From Ardenticatena sp. (GTDB lineage Bacteria; Chloroflexota; Anaerolineae; Ardenticatenales; Ardenticatenaceae): DNA of 37,881 nucleotides. A model generated the notes under the pieces. It was not told where the DNA came from and made no database searches. It worked only from the letters and a program-made list of their open reading frames with translations. This document shows positions 16,669 through 25,448 of this stretch, piece after piece. The stretch spans positions 1 to 37,881 of the forward strand of contig WFOS01000103.1 of assembly GCA_015487975.1 (NCBI GenBank), read 5' to 3'. The stretch's first letter is position 1. Every line of letters starts with the position of its first letter. A program made the translations under genes and the position numbers.

Positions 16669-17956
16669 TGGTGGGCAAACGGTGTTCCAGCAGATGGCCG
16701 CAACAGGTGTTGAGCACCATTTGCAACGCATGGCGCAGCACACGGAACGAGTAGAAGCGTCGCCCCAGTTCGTAATTGTGCGCGATATCCTCTTCCGCCA
16801 GGGCGGGATTGTACAAAACGGCGCGGGCGCGTTCCAGGCATTCTTGTTGCACAAACCCATCGAAATGAATGACGCGGAACCCTTTGGGGCCAATATCGGT
16901 TTTGTAAATTTCGTAGCGGTTCATCAAGATGGGGCGGCGGTAGTAGATGGCTTCCAGAAACGCGTTGCCAAACCCTTCGATTGCCGAAGGGTAGGTGACC
17001 AGGTCTGCCGCCTGATAGACATCGCGCAGGCTGTACACTTTGACCCCCTCGGCGGTGCGTCCCCGCCGAGGGGCGATGCGGTCGGCGGCATAGATGATCG
17101 AGACCCCAAGCAGGGCAGCATATTCACGCAGATAGGCCGCATAGGCGTGCCCCTCATCGCCCGAGGCGTGTGAAACCACCAACACGGCTGGAACCCCCAT
17201 GCGTTGTAGACGTGCCACGATCTCGATCGATTGTTCGATACGTTTGCGGGGCACAATGCGCGTGGGCTGCAAAATGAAGAACGCATCATCGGGAATGCCG
17301 AGCGATGTGCGAATATCAGCCGCATAGGCATCGGGGGGCGGCGGTGGTGTGTCGAAGTCCATCACGTTTGGAATGACCATCGACGAAGCCCCCGTTCGCA
17401 ATGCCAGTTGCTCGCGAGCATAGGAGTTGATGACCACGTGGTACACCGGCTGCAAAACGGGGGGAAAAGCTCCACGCAGATAATCGTCGGCAGCGGAAAG
17501 GGCGTACCGTTCGCGCTCCCACCAAAAGTCGTGGTGGTGTGCGATGGTCGGGATGGCGGTTTCGGCAATGAACTCGGTGAGCGCCACGCCAAGTGGAACA
17601 TTCATTGGCAACGAGAGGGCGTTTTCAGCAATCAACAGGTCAATATCGAACCGTTCGACGAACGAGTAGAGGGCTGCTTTGAGATGGCTGGCAAATGTGC
17701 GCACACGTTCGCTGATGGCGGGTGAGCGACGTTCGTCATCGAACAGGTCGCTGTCGATGGCGGCAATAGCGGGGTGCATGAAGTGCGCTTCCGGCACGAT
17801 GAACGAGACTTCATCGGGCCATTCGGATTGCCCCGCGAAGAAAAAGCAGTCGTGCCCCATTTCGCGCAACACGGCGACCCATTTGCGTACTTCCAGCGAC
17901 ACGCCATCTGTCCCATGCAGGCGGGTCGAAACGAAGCCGATGCGTGATGTGGTCAT
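16613..17956 (-). CDS. Glycosyltransferase family 4 (GT-B fold)
   Basis: 447 residues. The N-terminal half starts [20 protein letters not shown], the glycine-rich acceptor side of a GT-B enzyme. The C-terminal half has the nucleotide-sugar side with [20 protein letters not shown], the central [20 protein letters not shown], and the family motif [20 protein letters not shown], containing the E-x7-E pair. The sugar donor and acceptor are unknown. The last 25 residues are Pro/Ala/Glu/His-rich and overlap the convergent phosphodiesterase gene. ATG 17956 has AGGAG nine bases upstream. A terminator (18015-18046) separates it from ferredoxin, so it needs its own promoter, which I could not see clearly in the roughly 60 bases available. 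Confidence 0.88.
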   Translation of the reverse strand: MTTSRIGFVSTRLHGTDGVSLEVRKWVAVLREMGHDCFFFAGQSEWPDEVSFIVPEAHFMHPAIAAIDSDLFDDERRSPAISERVRTFASHLKAALYSFVERFDIDLLIAENALSLPMNVPLGVALTEFIAETAIPTIAHHHDFWWERERYALSAADDYLRGAFPPVLQPVYHVVINSYAREQLALRTGASSMVIPNVMDFDTPPPPPDAYAADIRTSLGIPDDAFFILQPTRIVPRKRIEQSIEIVARLQRMGVPAVLVVSHASGDEGHAYAAYLREYAALLGVSIIYAADRIAPRRGRTAEGVKVYSLRDVYQAADLVTYPSAIEGFGNAFLEAIYYRRPILMNRYEIYKTDIGPKGFRVIHFDGFVQQECLERARAVLYNPALAEEDIAHNYELGRRFYSFRVLRHALQMVLNTCCGHLLEHRLPTISEHEAPDAAPRAHGADD

Positions 17957-18014
17957 TGGACATGCTCCTGTGGTGTGGTTGTGATGTGCATTTTGGGAAA
18001 AATCGCCAGGCAAC

Positions 18015-18046
18015 AAAAAAAGCCGCCCCACACCGGAGCGGCTTTT
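18015..18046 (-). terminator. Rho-independent terminator of the ferredoxin gene
   Basis: A 9-bp stem (AAAAGCCGC with GCGGCTTTT) and 11-base loop is followed, on the minus strand, by a run of T residues. It lies 17 bases after the ferredoxin stop codon and insulates the downstream glycosyltransferase. Confidence 0.88.
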
Positions 18047-18062
18047 CGACAGCCAAAAACGA

Positions 18063-18296
18063 TTATTTGAAGAAGTCGGCATTCTTTTGGATGTAGGACT
18101 TCCACTGTTCCGGCACTTCGACGTCTTCGAAAATGGCTTCGACGGGGCACTCAGGCGCGCAAGCACCACAGTCGATGCATTCTTCGGGGTGGATGTAGTA
18201 TTGATCCGGCCCTTCGTAAATGCAGTCCACCGGGCAGACTTCGACACACGCGGCGTCTTTCACACCCACGCACGGTTCACAAATCACATAGGCCAT
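18063..18296 (-). CDS. fdxA: 7Fe ferredoxin ([3Fe-4S][4Fe-4S], Thermus type)
   Basis: 77 residues. Cysteines sit at 6, 9, 17 and 21 (followed by Pro), and 40, 43, 46 and 50 (followed by Pro), with an extra Cys25. The N-terminal VICEPCVGVKDAACVEVCP spacing is that of seven-iron ferredoxins with one 3Fe and one 4Fe cluster, and the sequence closely resembles Thermus-type ferredoxin including the C-terminal VPEQWKSYIQKN. It is a soluble electron carrier; the redox partners are not encoded beside it. The ATG is preceded by AAGGAGG. It has its own promoter, with the -35 inside the ald stop region, and a strong terminator, so it can be expressed independently of ald. Confidence 0.95.
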   Translation of the reverse strand: MAYVICEPCVGVKDAACVEVCPVDCIYEGPDQYYIHPEECIDCGACAPECPVEAIFEDVEVPEQWKSYIQKNADFFK

Positions 18297-18347
18297 GGTC
18301 GAATCCTCCTTGCTGTTTCATTCGCTGACGTTGCCGAACACGTTGGC

Positions 18348-18376
18348 ATTGTACTCCATGTCACAAGTTCAGTCAA
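18348..18376 (-). promoter_or_regulatory. Promoter of the ferredoxin gene
   Basis: On the minus strand TTGACT (18371-18376), 17 bases, TACAAT (18348-18353), each 5/6 to consensus. The -35 hexamer overlaps the last codon and stop of ald. Transcription would start near 18341, giving a leader of about 45 bases. Confidence 0.72.
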
Positions 18377-19493
18377 CCACTTCGGGAATGAGCAGGGTTT
18401 CGAGTGGCGTGTATGGTAAGCCAAAGGCTTCGGCCACTGCTGGATAGGTGATATGCCCTTTGAAGACGTTGACCCCCTTTGCCAGCGCAGGGTCGTGGCG
18501 GAGAGCATCGAGGCCGTGGGTAGCAAGTTTCAGGGTGTAGGGCAAGGTGGCGTTGTTGAGCGCGTAGGTGCTGGTGCGCGGGACCGCGCCGGGCATGTTG
18601 GCAACGCAGTAATGCAGCACACCATCCACGAAGAAGGTGGGGTTGGAATGTGTGGTGGGGTGTGTGGTTTCGATACAGCCTCCCTGATCGACCGCCACAT
18701 CCACGATGACCGACCCCGGTTTCATGGTGCTGACCATCTCGCGTGTGACGAGTTTGGGGGCTTTGGCGCCCTTCACCAGCACAGCCCCAATCAGCAAGTC
18801 GGCGCGTTTGACGGCTTCGGCGATGTTGTGCGTGTTCGAGGCGATGGTTGTCAGGCGGCCGCCAAAAATTTCTTCCAGGTAGCGCAACCGGTCTACGTTG
18901 ATGTCGAGAATGACGACATTCGCCCCCATGCCCAGGGCAATTTTGGCGGCGTTTGTGCCCACAACACCACCACCAATGATGACGACGGTTGCGGGGCGTA
19001 CACCCGGGACACCGCCGAGCAGTTTGCCGCGCCCACCGTTCATTTTTTCCAGGTAGTATGCGCCTACTTGCACTGCCATGCGGCCAGCCACTTCGCTCAT
19101 GGGGGTCAACAGAGGCAGGCGGCCATCAGGCAGTTCGACCGTTTCGTAGGCAATCCCAATCACGCCGCGCTCGCGCATGGCGAGCGTGAGCTGCTCGTCG
19201 GCGGCAAGGTGTAGATAGGTGAAGAGCAGCAGGTCGGGGCGCAGGAAGTCGTATTCTTGCGGCAGCGGTTCTTTGACTTTGACGACCATTTCTGCCCCCC
19301 AGGCGTCGGCCGCCGAGGGCACAATCGTGGCACCTGCGGCGCGGTAATCGCCGTCGGCAAAGCCGCTGCCTTCGCCGGCGCTTGTTTCTACAAGCACGGT
19401 ATGCCCCGCATCCACCAGCTGGCGCACCGAGGCGGGCGTCAGTCCGACGCGGTACTCATTGTCCTTGATTTCCTTTGGCACTCCTACGATCAT
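18369..19493 (-). CDS. ald: Alanine dehydrogenase
   Basis: 374 residues, the usual length. It catalyses reversible NAD+-dependent deamination of L-alanine to pyruvate and ammonia. It begins [20 protein letters not shown], with the substrate-binding Arg/Lys region, has VKVKEPL (about 72-78), TYLHLAAD (about 91-98), and the Rossmann motif [20 protein letters not shown] (about 169-188). The C-terminal [20 protein letters not shown] segment is diagnostic for Ald/PntA relatives. The start has GAGGAGGA upstream. It lies 43 bases after the glycosyltransferase gene at 19537 and is probably co-transcribed with it. Confidence 0.95.
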   Translation of the reverse strand: MIVGVPKEIKDNEYRVGLTPASVRQLVDAGHTVLVETSAGEGSGFADGDYRAAGATIVPSAADAWGAEMVVKVKEPLPQEYDFLRPDLLLFTYLHLAADEQLTLAMRERGVIGIAYETVELPDGRLPLLTPMSEVAGRMAVQVGAYYLEKMNGGRGKLLGGVPGVRPATVVIIGGGVVGTNAAKIALGMGANVVILDINVDRLRYLEEIFGGRLTTIASNTHNIAEAVKRADLLIGAVLVKGAKAPKLVTREMVSTMKPGSVIVDVAVDQGGCIETTHPTTHSNPTFFVDGVLHYCVANMPGAVPRTSTYALNNATLPYTLKLATHGLDALRHDPALAKGVNVFKGHITYPAVAEAFGLPYTPLETLLIPEVVD

Positions 19494-19536
19494 CGTTGAT
19501 CCTCCTCAATTGTTGATTCACATTCGGGTTGGGAAT

Positions 19537-20688
19537 TTACCAGCGTTCCAGTGGTTCACCGACAATCGTGGCATACACATCGCGTGTTTCACGGGCTGTT
19601 CGTTCCCATGAAAACTGCGCCGCTTGCCCGGGCCCGCGCAACCGCAATTCATCGCGCCACGCTTTATCCGCCAACACTTTTTCCATCGCGCTTGCCAGGG
19701 CATCCAGGTCGTCGGGGTCTACCAGCACGGCGGCATCGCCCGCTACTTCGGGGATCCCACCGCGGTTGGATGTGACCACGGGCGTGGCACAGGCCAGCGC
19801 TTCCAACACGGGCAGGCCAAAGCCCTCGTAAAGGCTTGGGAAGACGAAAAGCCGTGCGCCGCTGTACAGGTCGGGTAAAATCGCGTCGGGAACGTAGCCT
19901 GTGAAGCGCACCATCTCTTCGAGGTGCAACTCTTCGACCAGTTTGTAGAGCGGGCTGCGCCCCCACTCACCTGCCCCTGCCAGCACCAGCTTGGGCAAGC
20001 CTTCGCGTGGCAGACGGGCGTAGGCACGCAACACACCCGCTGTGTTCTTGCGAGGGTCGGACGAGGCGAGCGCCAGCACGTAGGGCGGCTCGATGCCCAA
20101 CATCAGCGCGGCACGTTTGCGGGCTTCGGGGCGGTAGCGGGGATGGAAGCGCCGATGATCGACCCCGTTGTAGACGACATGGACGTTGTCGGGGTCGAGA
20201 TCGACGTTGTCGAGCAGGCGGTGCCGCACAGCATGCGAGACACAAATCACAGCCCCGGCACGGCGCAGCAAGTTCATTTCGGCGCTCAGCGTCAGCTGCG
20301 AAAGACGGCGACGCACCCCTTTGCTCAGCGCAGGCTCGAATTCGGACAATTCGTGCAGGGTGATGACCGAGGGGACGTTGGTGAGAAGGTGTGAAAGTGC
20401 ATACGGCGAGTGGAAAACATCCACGTTGAGCTGGCGCAGCGTATTGAGTGCCGAAAATGCCCCTCGCACGCCACCAGTCCCACTGATGGGGCGCAACATG
20501 ACCTGGGGAAGTTCGGTCAAGTCTTCGATGCGTTGTTGCCCCGTGGCTTTGCCAGGGTCGTAGAAAACGACCATTTCATCGTCGGTCAACACCGTTTTCG
20601 CCAGGGCTTCGATGAGATTGTACGTATAGCGGCTGACGCCTGGTGGGTCGGTTTGTTGAATGGGTGTGCCATCGATGGCAATGCGCAT
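19537..20688 (-). CDS. Glycosyltransferase family 4 (GT-B fold)
   Basis: 383 residues. It begins MRIAIDGTPIQQTDPPGVSR, with the glycine/serine-rich acceptor loop. HSPYALSHLLTNVPSVITLH is the middle segment, VVYNGVDHRRFHPRY marks the inter-domain linker, and YVLALASSDPRKN and SLYEGFGLPVLEALACATPV (E-x7-E motif) form the donor site. It resembles mannosyl/rhamnosyl transferases of polysaccharide synthesis, but the sugar is unknown. ATG 20688 has AAAGGAG seven bases upstream. Neighbours are udk 31 bases upstream and ald 43 bases downstream, all on the minus strand. Confidence 0.9.
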   Translation of the reverse strand: MRIAIDGTPIQQTDPPGVSRYTYNLIEALAKTVLTDDEMVVFYDPGKATGQQRIEDLTELPQVMLRPISGTGGVRGAFSALNTLRQLNVDVFHSPYALSHLLTNVPSVITLHELSEFEPALSKGVRRRLSQLTLSAEMNLLRRAGAVICVSHAVRHRLLDNVDLDPDNVHVVYNGVDHRRFHPRYRPEARKRAALMLGIEPPYVLALASSDPRKNTAGVLRAYARLPREGLPKLVLAGAGEWGRSPLYKLVEELHLEEMVRFTGYVPDAILPDLYSGARLFVFPSLYEGFGLPVLEALACATPVVTSNRGGIPEVAGDAAVLVDPDDLDALASAMEKVLADKAWRDELRLRGPGQAAQFSWERTARETRDVYATIVGEPLERW

Positions 20689-20719
20689 CGGTGCTCCTTT
20701 CGGCTTTGGTTTCCACTTG

Positions 20720-21367
20720 CTACGCCCGACGCTCGGCGGCTTCGAGCAGCGACAGAATACGTGATGCGACCATGTCGAGCGCCACGCGATTGTGTCCACC
20801 ACGTGGAATGATGATGTCGGCGTATCGTTTGCTCGGTTCGACAAATTCCTCGTGCATAGGACGTACTGTGGTCAGATACTGCTCGATGACGCTTTGCATG
20901 CTGCGACCACGCTCGCGGGTATCACGTTCCAGACGGCGGATGAAGCGGATGTCGGCGTCGGTGTCTACGAAGATTTTGACATCGAAGAGCGCACGCAAAT
21001 CCGGTTCGGCGAAGACGAGAATACCTTCCACCAGAATCACGGGGCGCGGTTCGATGTGGCGTGTTTCTGGCAGGCGGGCATGGGTCGCAAAATCGTACAT
21101 GGGGACTTCGACGGGTTGCCCCGCCTGCAACATGCGCAAGTGTGCCACGAGCAGCGCCGTTTCGAGCGAATCGGGGTGGTCGTAGTTGATACGTGCCCGT
21201 TCGTGTGGGGGGAGGTGGCTCATGTCGCGATAGTAGCTGTCGTGCTGAATGTAGGCGATGCGCTCAGCCCCTACCCGTTCCAGAATGGCGCGACTGACAG
21301 TGGTTTTGCCGCTCCCACTGCCACCGGCAACCCCCACGATGACAGGTCGCTCCTCCTCGAACTTCAC
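20720..21367 (-). CDS. udk: Uridine kinase
   Basis: 215 residues starting at GTG. It phosphorylates uridine and cytidine in pyrimidine salvage. The P-loop GGSGSGKTT lies at 15-23. YIQHDSYYRDMSHLPPHERA with INYDHPDSLET is the uridine-binding region. VPMYDFATHARLPETRHIEP and VILVEGILVF (Walker B) follow, and the LID helix FIRRLERDTRERGRS is complete. The GTG has CAGGAG eight bases upstream, and starting there gives the family length; longer in-frame starts upstream lack a ribosome site. It precedes the glycosyltransferase gene by 31 bases. Confidence 0.94.
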   Translation of the reverse strand: MKFEEERPVIVGVAGGSGSGKTTVSRAILERVGAERIAYIQHDSYYRDMSHLPPHERARINYDHPDSLETALLVAHLRMLQAGQPVEVPMYDFATHARLPETRHIEPRPVILVEGILVFAEPDLRALFDVKIFVDTDADIRFIRRLERDTRERGRSMQSVIEQYLTTVRPMHEEFVEPSKRYADIIIPRGGHNRVALDMVASRILSLLEAAERRA

Positions 21368-21427
21368 GATGCTCACTCCTGTGCAATGTGTCTGCCGCAT
21401 TATCCCCCAAGCATGCCGAGAAAGCAA

Positions 21428-22276
21428 CTACCAGCGCCACGCGCGACGCACACCCCACAGGGCAGCACCGCTTGCCATGCCTGCCCATCCAGCCCACATC
21501 AGCCAGCGTCCGGGCATGTAGGTTGCATCCAGCACGGCGTACCATGCTGCCCGTACTGGCGGCACCTGGTTTGTCGGATTGATGGTGGTGCTCAGGGTTT
21601 CGATATCCACTTGCACAGTTGCCAGGCGGCCATCAGGCAAGCGCACGTACTGCGCACCATCCCCCCCGAAGTAGTGTGCATCTTCCCCGAGCCAGACCAC
21701 TGCGCCGTACCAGCGGGGGCGAACGAGCCACCCGTCGCGCCAGAGTGGTGCTTGTTCGCGTAGCTCGAACGGCTCTCCATCCCAGCGGACGCGCAGGTGC
21801 AGCGCACGTCCCTCGCCGTCGGGGGCTGGTGGTGTCAGAAACCGCTCGAAGGTAAGGGCATGCCCGCCACGCGGCAGGGAGATGGTCGTTTCGGGCGCCA
21901 GAAACAATCGCCCTTGCCAGCCGGCTGTCATGTTCCACATCCAGCCGCTCAACCACAACAGGCCGCCTAGCGCCGCCAGGATATGCGGCCAGCGCCGCCA
22001 TCCGCCTTGCAACAGCCAGTCAACCAGCCAGAGCGCCAGCAGTGCCCCCGCCAGCGCGTACCAAAACTGTTCGCGCACGTTCAGCATCCCCATCTGTTGC
22101 CAGAACGTGCCCGCTGTGTGTTGGGTGAATTCGGCCAGTGCCGTGGCATCGCCATCGGGGCGCTGGGGCAGAAGCGCCTGTGCGGCTTCGCCTACGCCAA
22201 GCCCCAGCGCTGCCATCAGTGGCAGTCCGCGTTGTCGTATCGAATTGACATAATCCGATCTGTGTCCGACTTGCAT
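21428..22276 (-). CDS. Membrane protein, possibly ResB-like
   Basis: About 282 residues. Hydrophobic segments lie near residues 19-38 (LPLMAALGLGVGEAAQALLP), 76-95 (FWYALAGALLALWLVDWLLQ) and 105-120, and a last one lies near the C-terminus (LMWAGWAGMASGAALWGV). Between the third and fourth is a soluble beta-rich region (LHLRVRWDGEPFELREQAPL). The order TM1 ending in LLPQ, a short loop, TM2-TM3, a large extracytoplasmic domain and TM4 recalls ResB/Ccs1 cytochrome-c biogenesis proteins, but identity is weak and no CcsA partner is near. The ATG at 22276 has no ribosome site, but the -10 ends seven bases upstream, so a leaderless mRNA would explain it. A later ATG at 22216 is the alternative. Confidence 0.6.
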   Translation of the reverse strand: MQVGHRSDYVNSIRQRGLPLMAALGLGVGEAAQALLPQRPDGDATALAEFTQHTAGTFWQQMGMLNVREQFWYALAGALLALWLVDWLLQGGWRRWPHILAALGGLLWLSGWMWNMTAGWQGRLFLAPETTISLPRGGHALTFERFLTPPAPDGEGRALHLRVRWDGEPFELREQAPLWRDGWLVRPRWYGAVVWLGEDAHYFGGDGAQYVRLPDGRLATVQVDIETLSTTINPTNQVPPVRAAWYAVLDATYMPGRWLMWAGWAGMASGAALWGVRRAWRW

Positions 22277-22283
22277 GGCTGCG

Positions 22284-22311
22284 ACTATAAACAGCGCCGG
22301 CCGCAGAGCAA
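22284..22311 (-). promoter_or_regulatory. Candidate leaderless promoter of the membrane protein gene
   Basis: On the minus strand TTGCTC (22306-22311), 16 bases, TATAGT (22284-22289). The -10 ends seven bases before the ATG at 22276, so the mRNA would begin at or next to the start codon. Confidence 0.45.
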
Positions 22312-22343
22312 ATCCACCTGCCGCATTGATATGCGTCGTGCAA

Positions 22344-22371
22344 TTGTCGTCGTGCCAAACCTTGCTATCAT
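22344..22371 (+). promoter_or_regulatory. Candidate promoter of the sirtuin-FemAB-aro-mobA run
   Basis: TTGTCG (22344-22349), 16 bases, TATCAT (22366-22371). Transcription would start near 22379. It is divergent from the promoter at 22284-22311, and the two -35 boxes are about 32 bases apart. Confidence 0.45.
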
Positions 22372-22413
22372 CGACAGTTGCGTATGCATTGGAAACAAGA
22401 AGCAACTGTGCCT

Positions 22414-23169
22414 ATGACACCCATCTCCATTCCTGAACCCGTTATCGAAGCCGTGCGCAATGCGCAGCACATCGTGGTGTTGACAGGGGCTGGTATCTCT
22501 GCCGAAAGTGGTATCCCCACCTTTCGCGAAGCCCAAACTGGCTTGTGGGCGCAATACCGCCCCGAAGAGCTGGCGACGCCCGAGGCGTTTCAACGCCACC
22601 CCGAGCGGGTGTGGAAGTGGTATGAGTGGCGCCGTTCACTGGTGCGTCAAGCCGCCCCCAATCCTGGCCATCTGGCACTGGTGCAGATGGAACGTCTGGC
22701 GCCTCGCTTCACGCTCATCACCCAGAATGTGGATGGCTTGCATCAGGCGGCTGGCAATCGCCATGTGCTTGAACTGCATGGCAACATCATGCGGTCGCGC
22801 TGTTGGCGCGAAGGGCGCATTGTTGCCCCCGCCCCCGACGATACGCACATTCCGCCACGGTGCCCGCACTGTGGGGCGTTTCTGCGCCCCGACGTGGTCT
22901 GGTTTGGCGAAACATTGCCGCCAGACGTGCTGGCCGCTGCCGAACAGGCTACCAACGAGGCCGACGTCTTCTTCTCGGTGGGCACATCCACCGTAGTCTA
23001 CCCTGCCGCGGCACTGCCCTTCGAGGCACGCTCGCATGGGGCATTTGTGATCGAAGTCAACCCTGCCACCACGCCGCTGACACCACACGCCAGCGCGGTC
23101 CTGCGTGGGCCTGCTGGTCAGGTGTTGCCGGCCCTCGTGCAGGCTGTCTGGAACGAGGCGCGCGCATGA
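22414..23169 (+). CDS. cobB: NAD+-dependent protein deacylase, Sir2 family (SIRT5-like class)
   Basis: 251 residues. Rossmann and NAD motifs are clear: LTGAGISAESGIPTFR (24-39), TQNVDGLHQAAG (about 104-115), catalytic His in LELHGN (about 121), GTSTVVYPAA (about 196) and VIEVNP. YEWRR near residue 70 gives the Tyr/Arg pair of desuccinylase-type (class III) sirtuins, so acyl groups other than acetyl are likely substrates. The zinc module is odd: RCPHCG supplies two Cys, but the first half reads SRCWREGR with one Cys instead of CxxC. ATG 22414 fits the family N-terminus but has no ribosome site; ATG 22384 would be almost leaderless from the promoter at 22344. The stop overlaps the next gene by ATGA. 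Confidence 0.9.
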   Translation: MTPISIPEPVIEAVRNAQHIVVLTGAGISAESGIPTFREAQTGLWAQYRPEELATPEAFQRHPERVWKWYEWRRSLVRQAAPNPGHLALVQMERLAPRFTLITQNVDGLHQAAGNRHVLELHGNIMRSRCWREGRIVAPAPDDTHIPPRCPHCGAFLRPDVVWFGETLPPDVLAAAEQATNEADVFFSVGTSTVVYPAAALPFEARSHGAFVIEVNPATTPLTPHASAVLRGPAGQVLPALVQAVWNEARA

Positions 23170-24194
23170 CTACCATGCCATTGCCAACGGTCTCTCTCTC
23201 CGATACGGAGTGGGATGCGTTTGCCGCCGCCCACCCCGAAGCCAACATCTTGCAAAGTAGTGCCTGGGCGCGTTTCAAGCATCGATGGGGGTGGGAGGTG
23301 CGTCGCCTGCTCTGGCCCAATGCCGAAGCGCCACGTGCTGGTGTGCAGGTGTTGGTGAAACGCTTGCCGCTGGGCTTCTCCATGCTCTATGTGCCACGCG
23401 GCCCACTGGTCTCCGCCGACGATAACGTGGCGCTGCACGCCATTTTCGGTGCTTTGCACGCCTTGGCGCGTGCCGAACGGGCGTTGGTGCTCACCGTCGA
23501 ACCGCCTTGGGTGATGCCGCGCGAACAAGCAGCCGCCCTGTTGCACCCCTTTGGCTTTCGTCCGGGGATAGCCGATGTGCAACCTCGTGCCACCATCGTG
23601 CTGGATATACGCCCTTCACTGGATGAGATTTTGGCGCAGATGAAGCAAAAGTGGCGCTACAACATTCGGCTCAGCGCCCGCAAAGGGGTGCAGGTGCGTG
23701 AAGGTGGCGAGGCGGATTTTGCCATCTACGACGCTCTCATGCGTGAAACTGGCGAGCGCGATGGGTTTGGCGTGCGCCCCATGGCCTACTACCGCGACGC
23801 CTGGCGTGCCTTTCAACCCGATCGGAGCCGCCTCTTCATTGCCGAATACGAAGGTGAACCGCTGGCCGCTTTGCTGGCCTTCCATTTTGGGCGTGTGGGG
23901 TACTACCTCTATGGCGCATCCAGTTCGCGTGAGCGCAACCGTATGCCCAACCATGCCTTGCAGTGGGCGGCGATCCAGTGGGCGAAAGCCAACGGGTGCG
24001 AATGGTACGATTTTTGGGGCATTCCGCCTGACGTACCGGATGATGGGGCCGTCGAAACGTGGGGGGAAGGCGGCTTGTGGGGCGTCTTTCGCTTCAAGCA
24101 GGGCTTTGGTGGTCAGATCGTCAAGTATCCGGGCGCGTTCGACGCGGTGTATAACCGCGCTGCTTACTGGCTCTACACGCGCCTGCGTGGCTAA
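23166..24194 (+). CDS. FemAB/FemX-like aminoacyltransferase (GNAT-type)
   Basis: 342 residues. The family transfers amino acids from aminoacyl-tRNA to lipid II to build peptidoglycan bridges, though distant members have other acyl acceptors. Typical segments are NILQSSAWARFKHRWGWEVR (about 25-44), YVPRGPLVS (about 77-85), KWRYNIRLSARKGVQVREGG (about 162-181), LAALLAFHFGRVGYYLYGAS (about 234-253), NHALQWAAIQWAKANGCEWY and FKQGFGGQIVKYPGAFD near the end. Both GNAT subdomains are present and no signal peptide is seen. The start overlaps the sirtuin stop by four bases (ATGA), indicating translational coupling. The aromatic pathway genes follow after 39 bases. Confidence 0.85.
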   Translation: MTTMPLPTVSLSDTEWDAFAAAHPEANILQSSAWARFKHRWGWEVRRLLWPNAEAPRAGVQVLVKRLPLGFSMLYVPRGPLVSADDNVALHAIFGALHALARAERALVLTVEPPWVMPREQAAALLHPFGFRPGIADVQPRATIVLDIRPSLDEILAQMKQKWRYNIRLSARKGVQVREGGEADFAIYDALMRETGERDGFGVRPMAYYRDAWRAFQPDRSRLFIAEYEGEPLAALLAFHFGRVGYYLYGASSSRERNRMPNHALQWAAIQWAKANGCEWYDFWGIPPDVPDDGAVETWGEGGLWGVFRFKQGFGGQIVKYPGAFDAVYNRAAYWLYTRLRG

Positions 24195-24233
24195 ATCGCA
24201 AACCAATCGACGCGCAATCAAGAGGGGGTTTTC

Positions 24234-25448
24234 ATGCTGCGTTTTCTCACGGCGGGTGAATCACATGGCCCAAGTCTGACGGCGATTCTGGAAGGGATTC
24301 CCGCTGGGCTGACCATCTCGCAGGCCGATATCGATCGCGATTTGGCACGCCGCCAGCGCGGATTTGGCAGTGGTGGGCGCATGAAGATCGAAAAAGACCG
24401 CGTGCGTATCACGTCTGGCGTCATCGACAATGTCACCACAGGGGCGCCTATTGCCCTGCATGTGGACAACGACGATTGGCCCAATTGGGAAGGGCGCGAA
24501 ATTCCCCCTATCACGCGCCCTCGCCCTGGTCATGCCGACCTGACCGCGGGCATGAAGTACAACTACCCGGACCTGCGCTATGCGCTGGAACGGGCCAGCG
24601 CCCGCGAAACGACCATGCGTGTCGCGGTCGGCGCGATTTGCAAAGCTTACCTGGCCGCGTTCGGCATTCGTATCGGCGGCTATGTGGTCGCGCTGGGGCC
24701 TGTCGAAGCCGACGTGGGCGATACCCCTTACCCCGAACGCTGGGCACGCGCCGAGGAAAACGACGTGCGTTGCCCCGATCCCATTGCTGCCGAAGCGATG
24801 GAAGCCGCCATCCGCGAAACCATCAAGGCCAAAGATACCTTGGGCGGTATTTTCGAGGTGGTCGCGCTAGGAGTACCGCCCGGTTTGGGAAGCCATGTGC
24901 AGTGGGACCGCCGCCTGGAAGCCCGCATTGCGCAAGCGATGCTCAGCATTCAGGCCATGAAGGGCGTCGAAATCGGGCCTGCCTTCGAGAATGCCCGCAA
25001 GCGCGGTTCCGAAGTGCATGACCCCTTCTTGCTGGATGAAGCGGGGCGCCTCTATCGCCCGACCAATCGCGCTGGGGGCACCGAAGGGGGCATTACCACG
25101 GGTGAGCCCCTGGTCGTGCGTGTGGCCATGAAGCCCATTTCGACCATCTTGCGCGGGATGCCGTCCGTCGATCTCGCCACGGGCGAAGCCGAAAGGACGG
25201 TCTACGAGCGCAGCGATTTTACCGCCGTGCCTCGCGCGGTGGTGGTGGGTGAGGCCATGCTGGCCTTTGTGCTAGCCGAAGCGTTGTTGGAAAAATTGGG
25301 CGGCGACCACATGGCCGAACAGCGCGAGCGCTACCTGCTCATGCGCCGTCAACAAGAAGCTTGGCTGAAGAGTGGCGTGCGGAGCACGTCGTACCGCTGG
25401 TTCATCCCAGGCGCTTCCGACACCGAGGAGGGAAGCGATGCGCGCTGA
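24234..25448 (+). CDS. aroC: Chorismate synthase
   Basis: 404 residues. It converts 5-enolpyruvylshikimate 3-phosphate to chorismate with reduced FMN, the last common step of aromatic synthesis. Family signatures are LTAGESHGPSL (6-16), RRQRGFGSGGRMKIEKD (about 40-56), RPRPGHADL, ERASARETTMRVAVGAICK (about 119-137), GGTEGGITTGEPLVVRVAMK (about 283-302) and a C-terminal DFTAVPRAVVVGEAM. The length and the C-terminal extension of about 40 residues match the longer bacterial form. The start has AGAGGGGG upstream. Its stop lies 11 bases inside the next gene, the kinase-synthase fusion, so the two are coupled. Confidence 0.96.
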   Translation: MLRFLTAGESHGPSLTAILEGIPAGLTISQADIDRDLARRQRGFGSGGRMKIEKDRVRITSGVIDNVTTGAPIALHVDNDDWPNWEGREIPPITRPRPGHADLTAGMKYNYPDLRYALERASARETTMRVAVGAICKAYLAAFGIRIGGYVVALGPVEADVGDTPYPERWARAEENDVRCPDPIAAEAMEAAIRETIKAKDTLGGIFEVVALGVPPGLGSHVQWDRRLEARIAQAMLSIQAMKGVEIGPAFENARKRGSEVHDPFLLDEAGRLYRPTNRAGGTEGGITTGEPLVVRVAMKPISTILRGMPSVDLATGEAERTVYERSDFTAVPRAVVVGEAMLAFVLAEALLEKLGGDHMAEQRERYLLMRRQQEAWLKSGVRSTSYRWFIPGASDTEEGSDAR

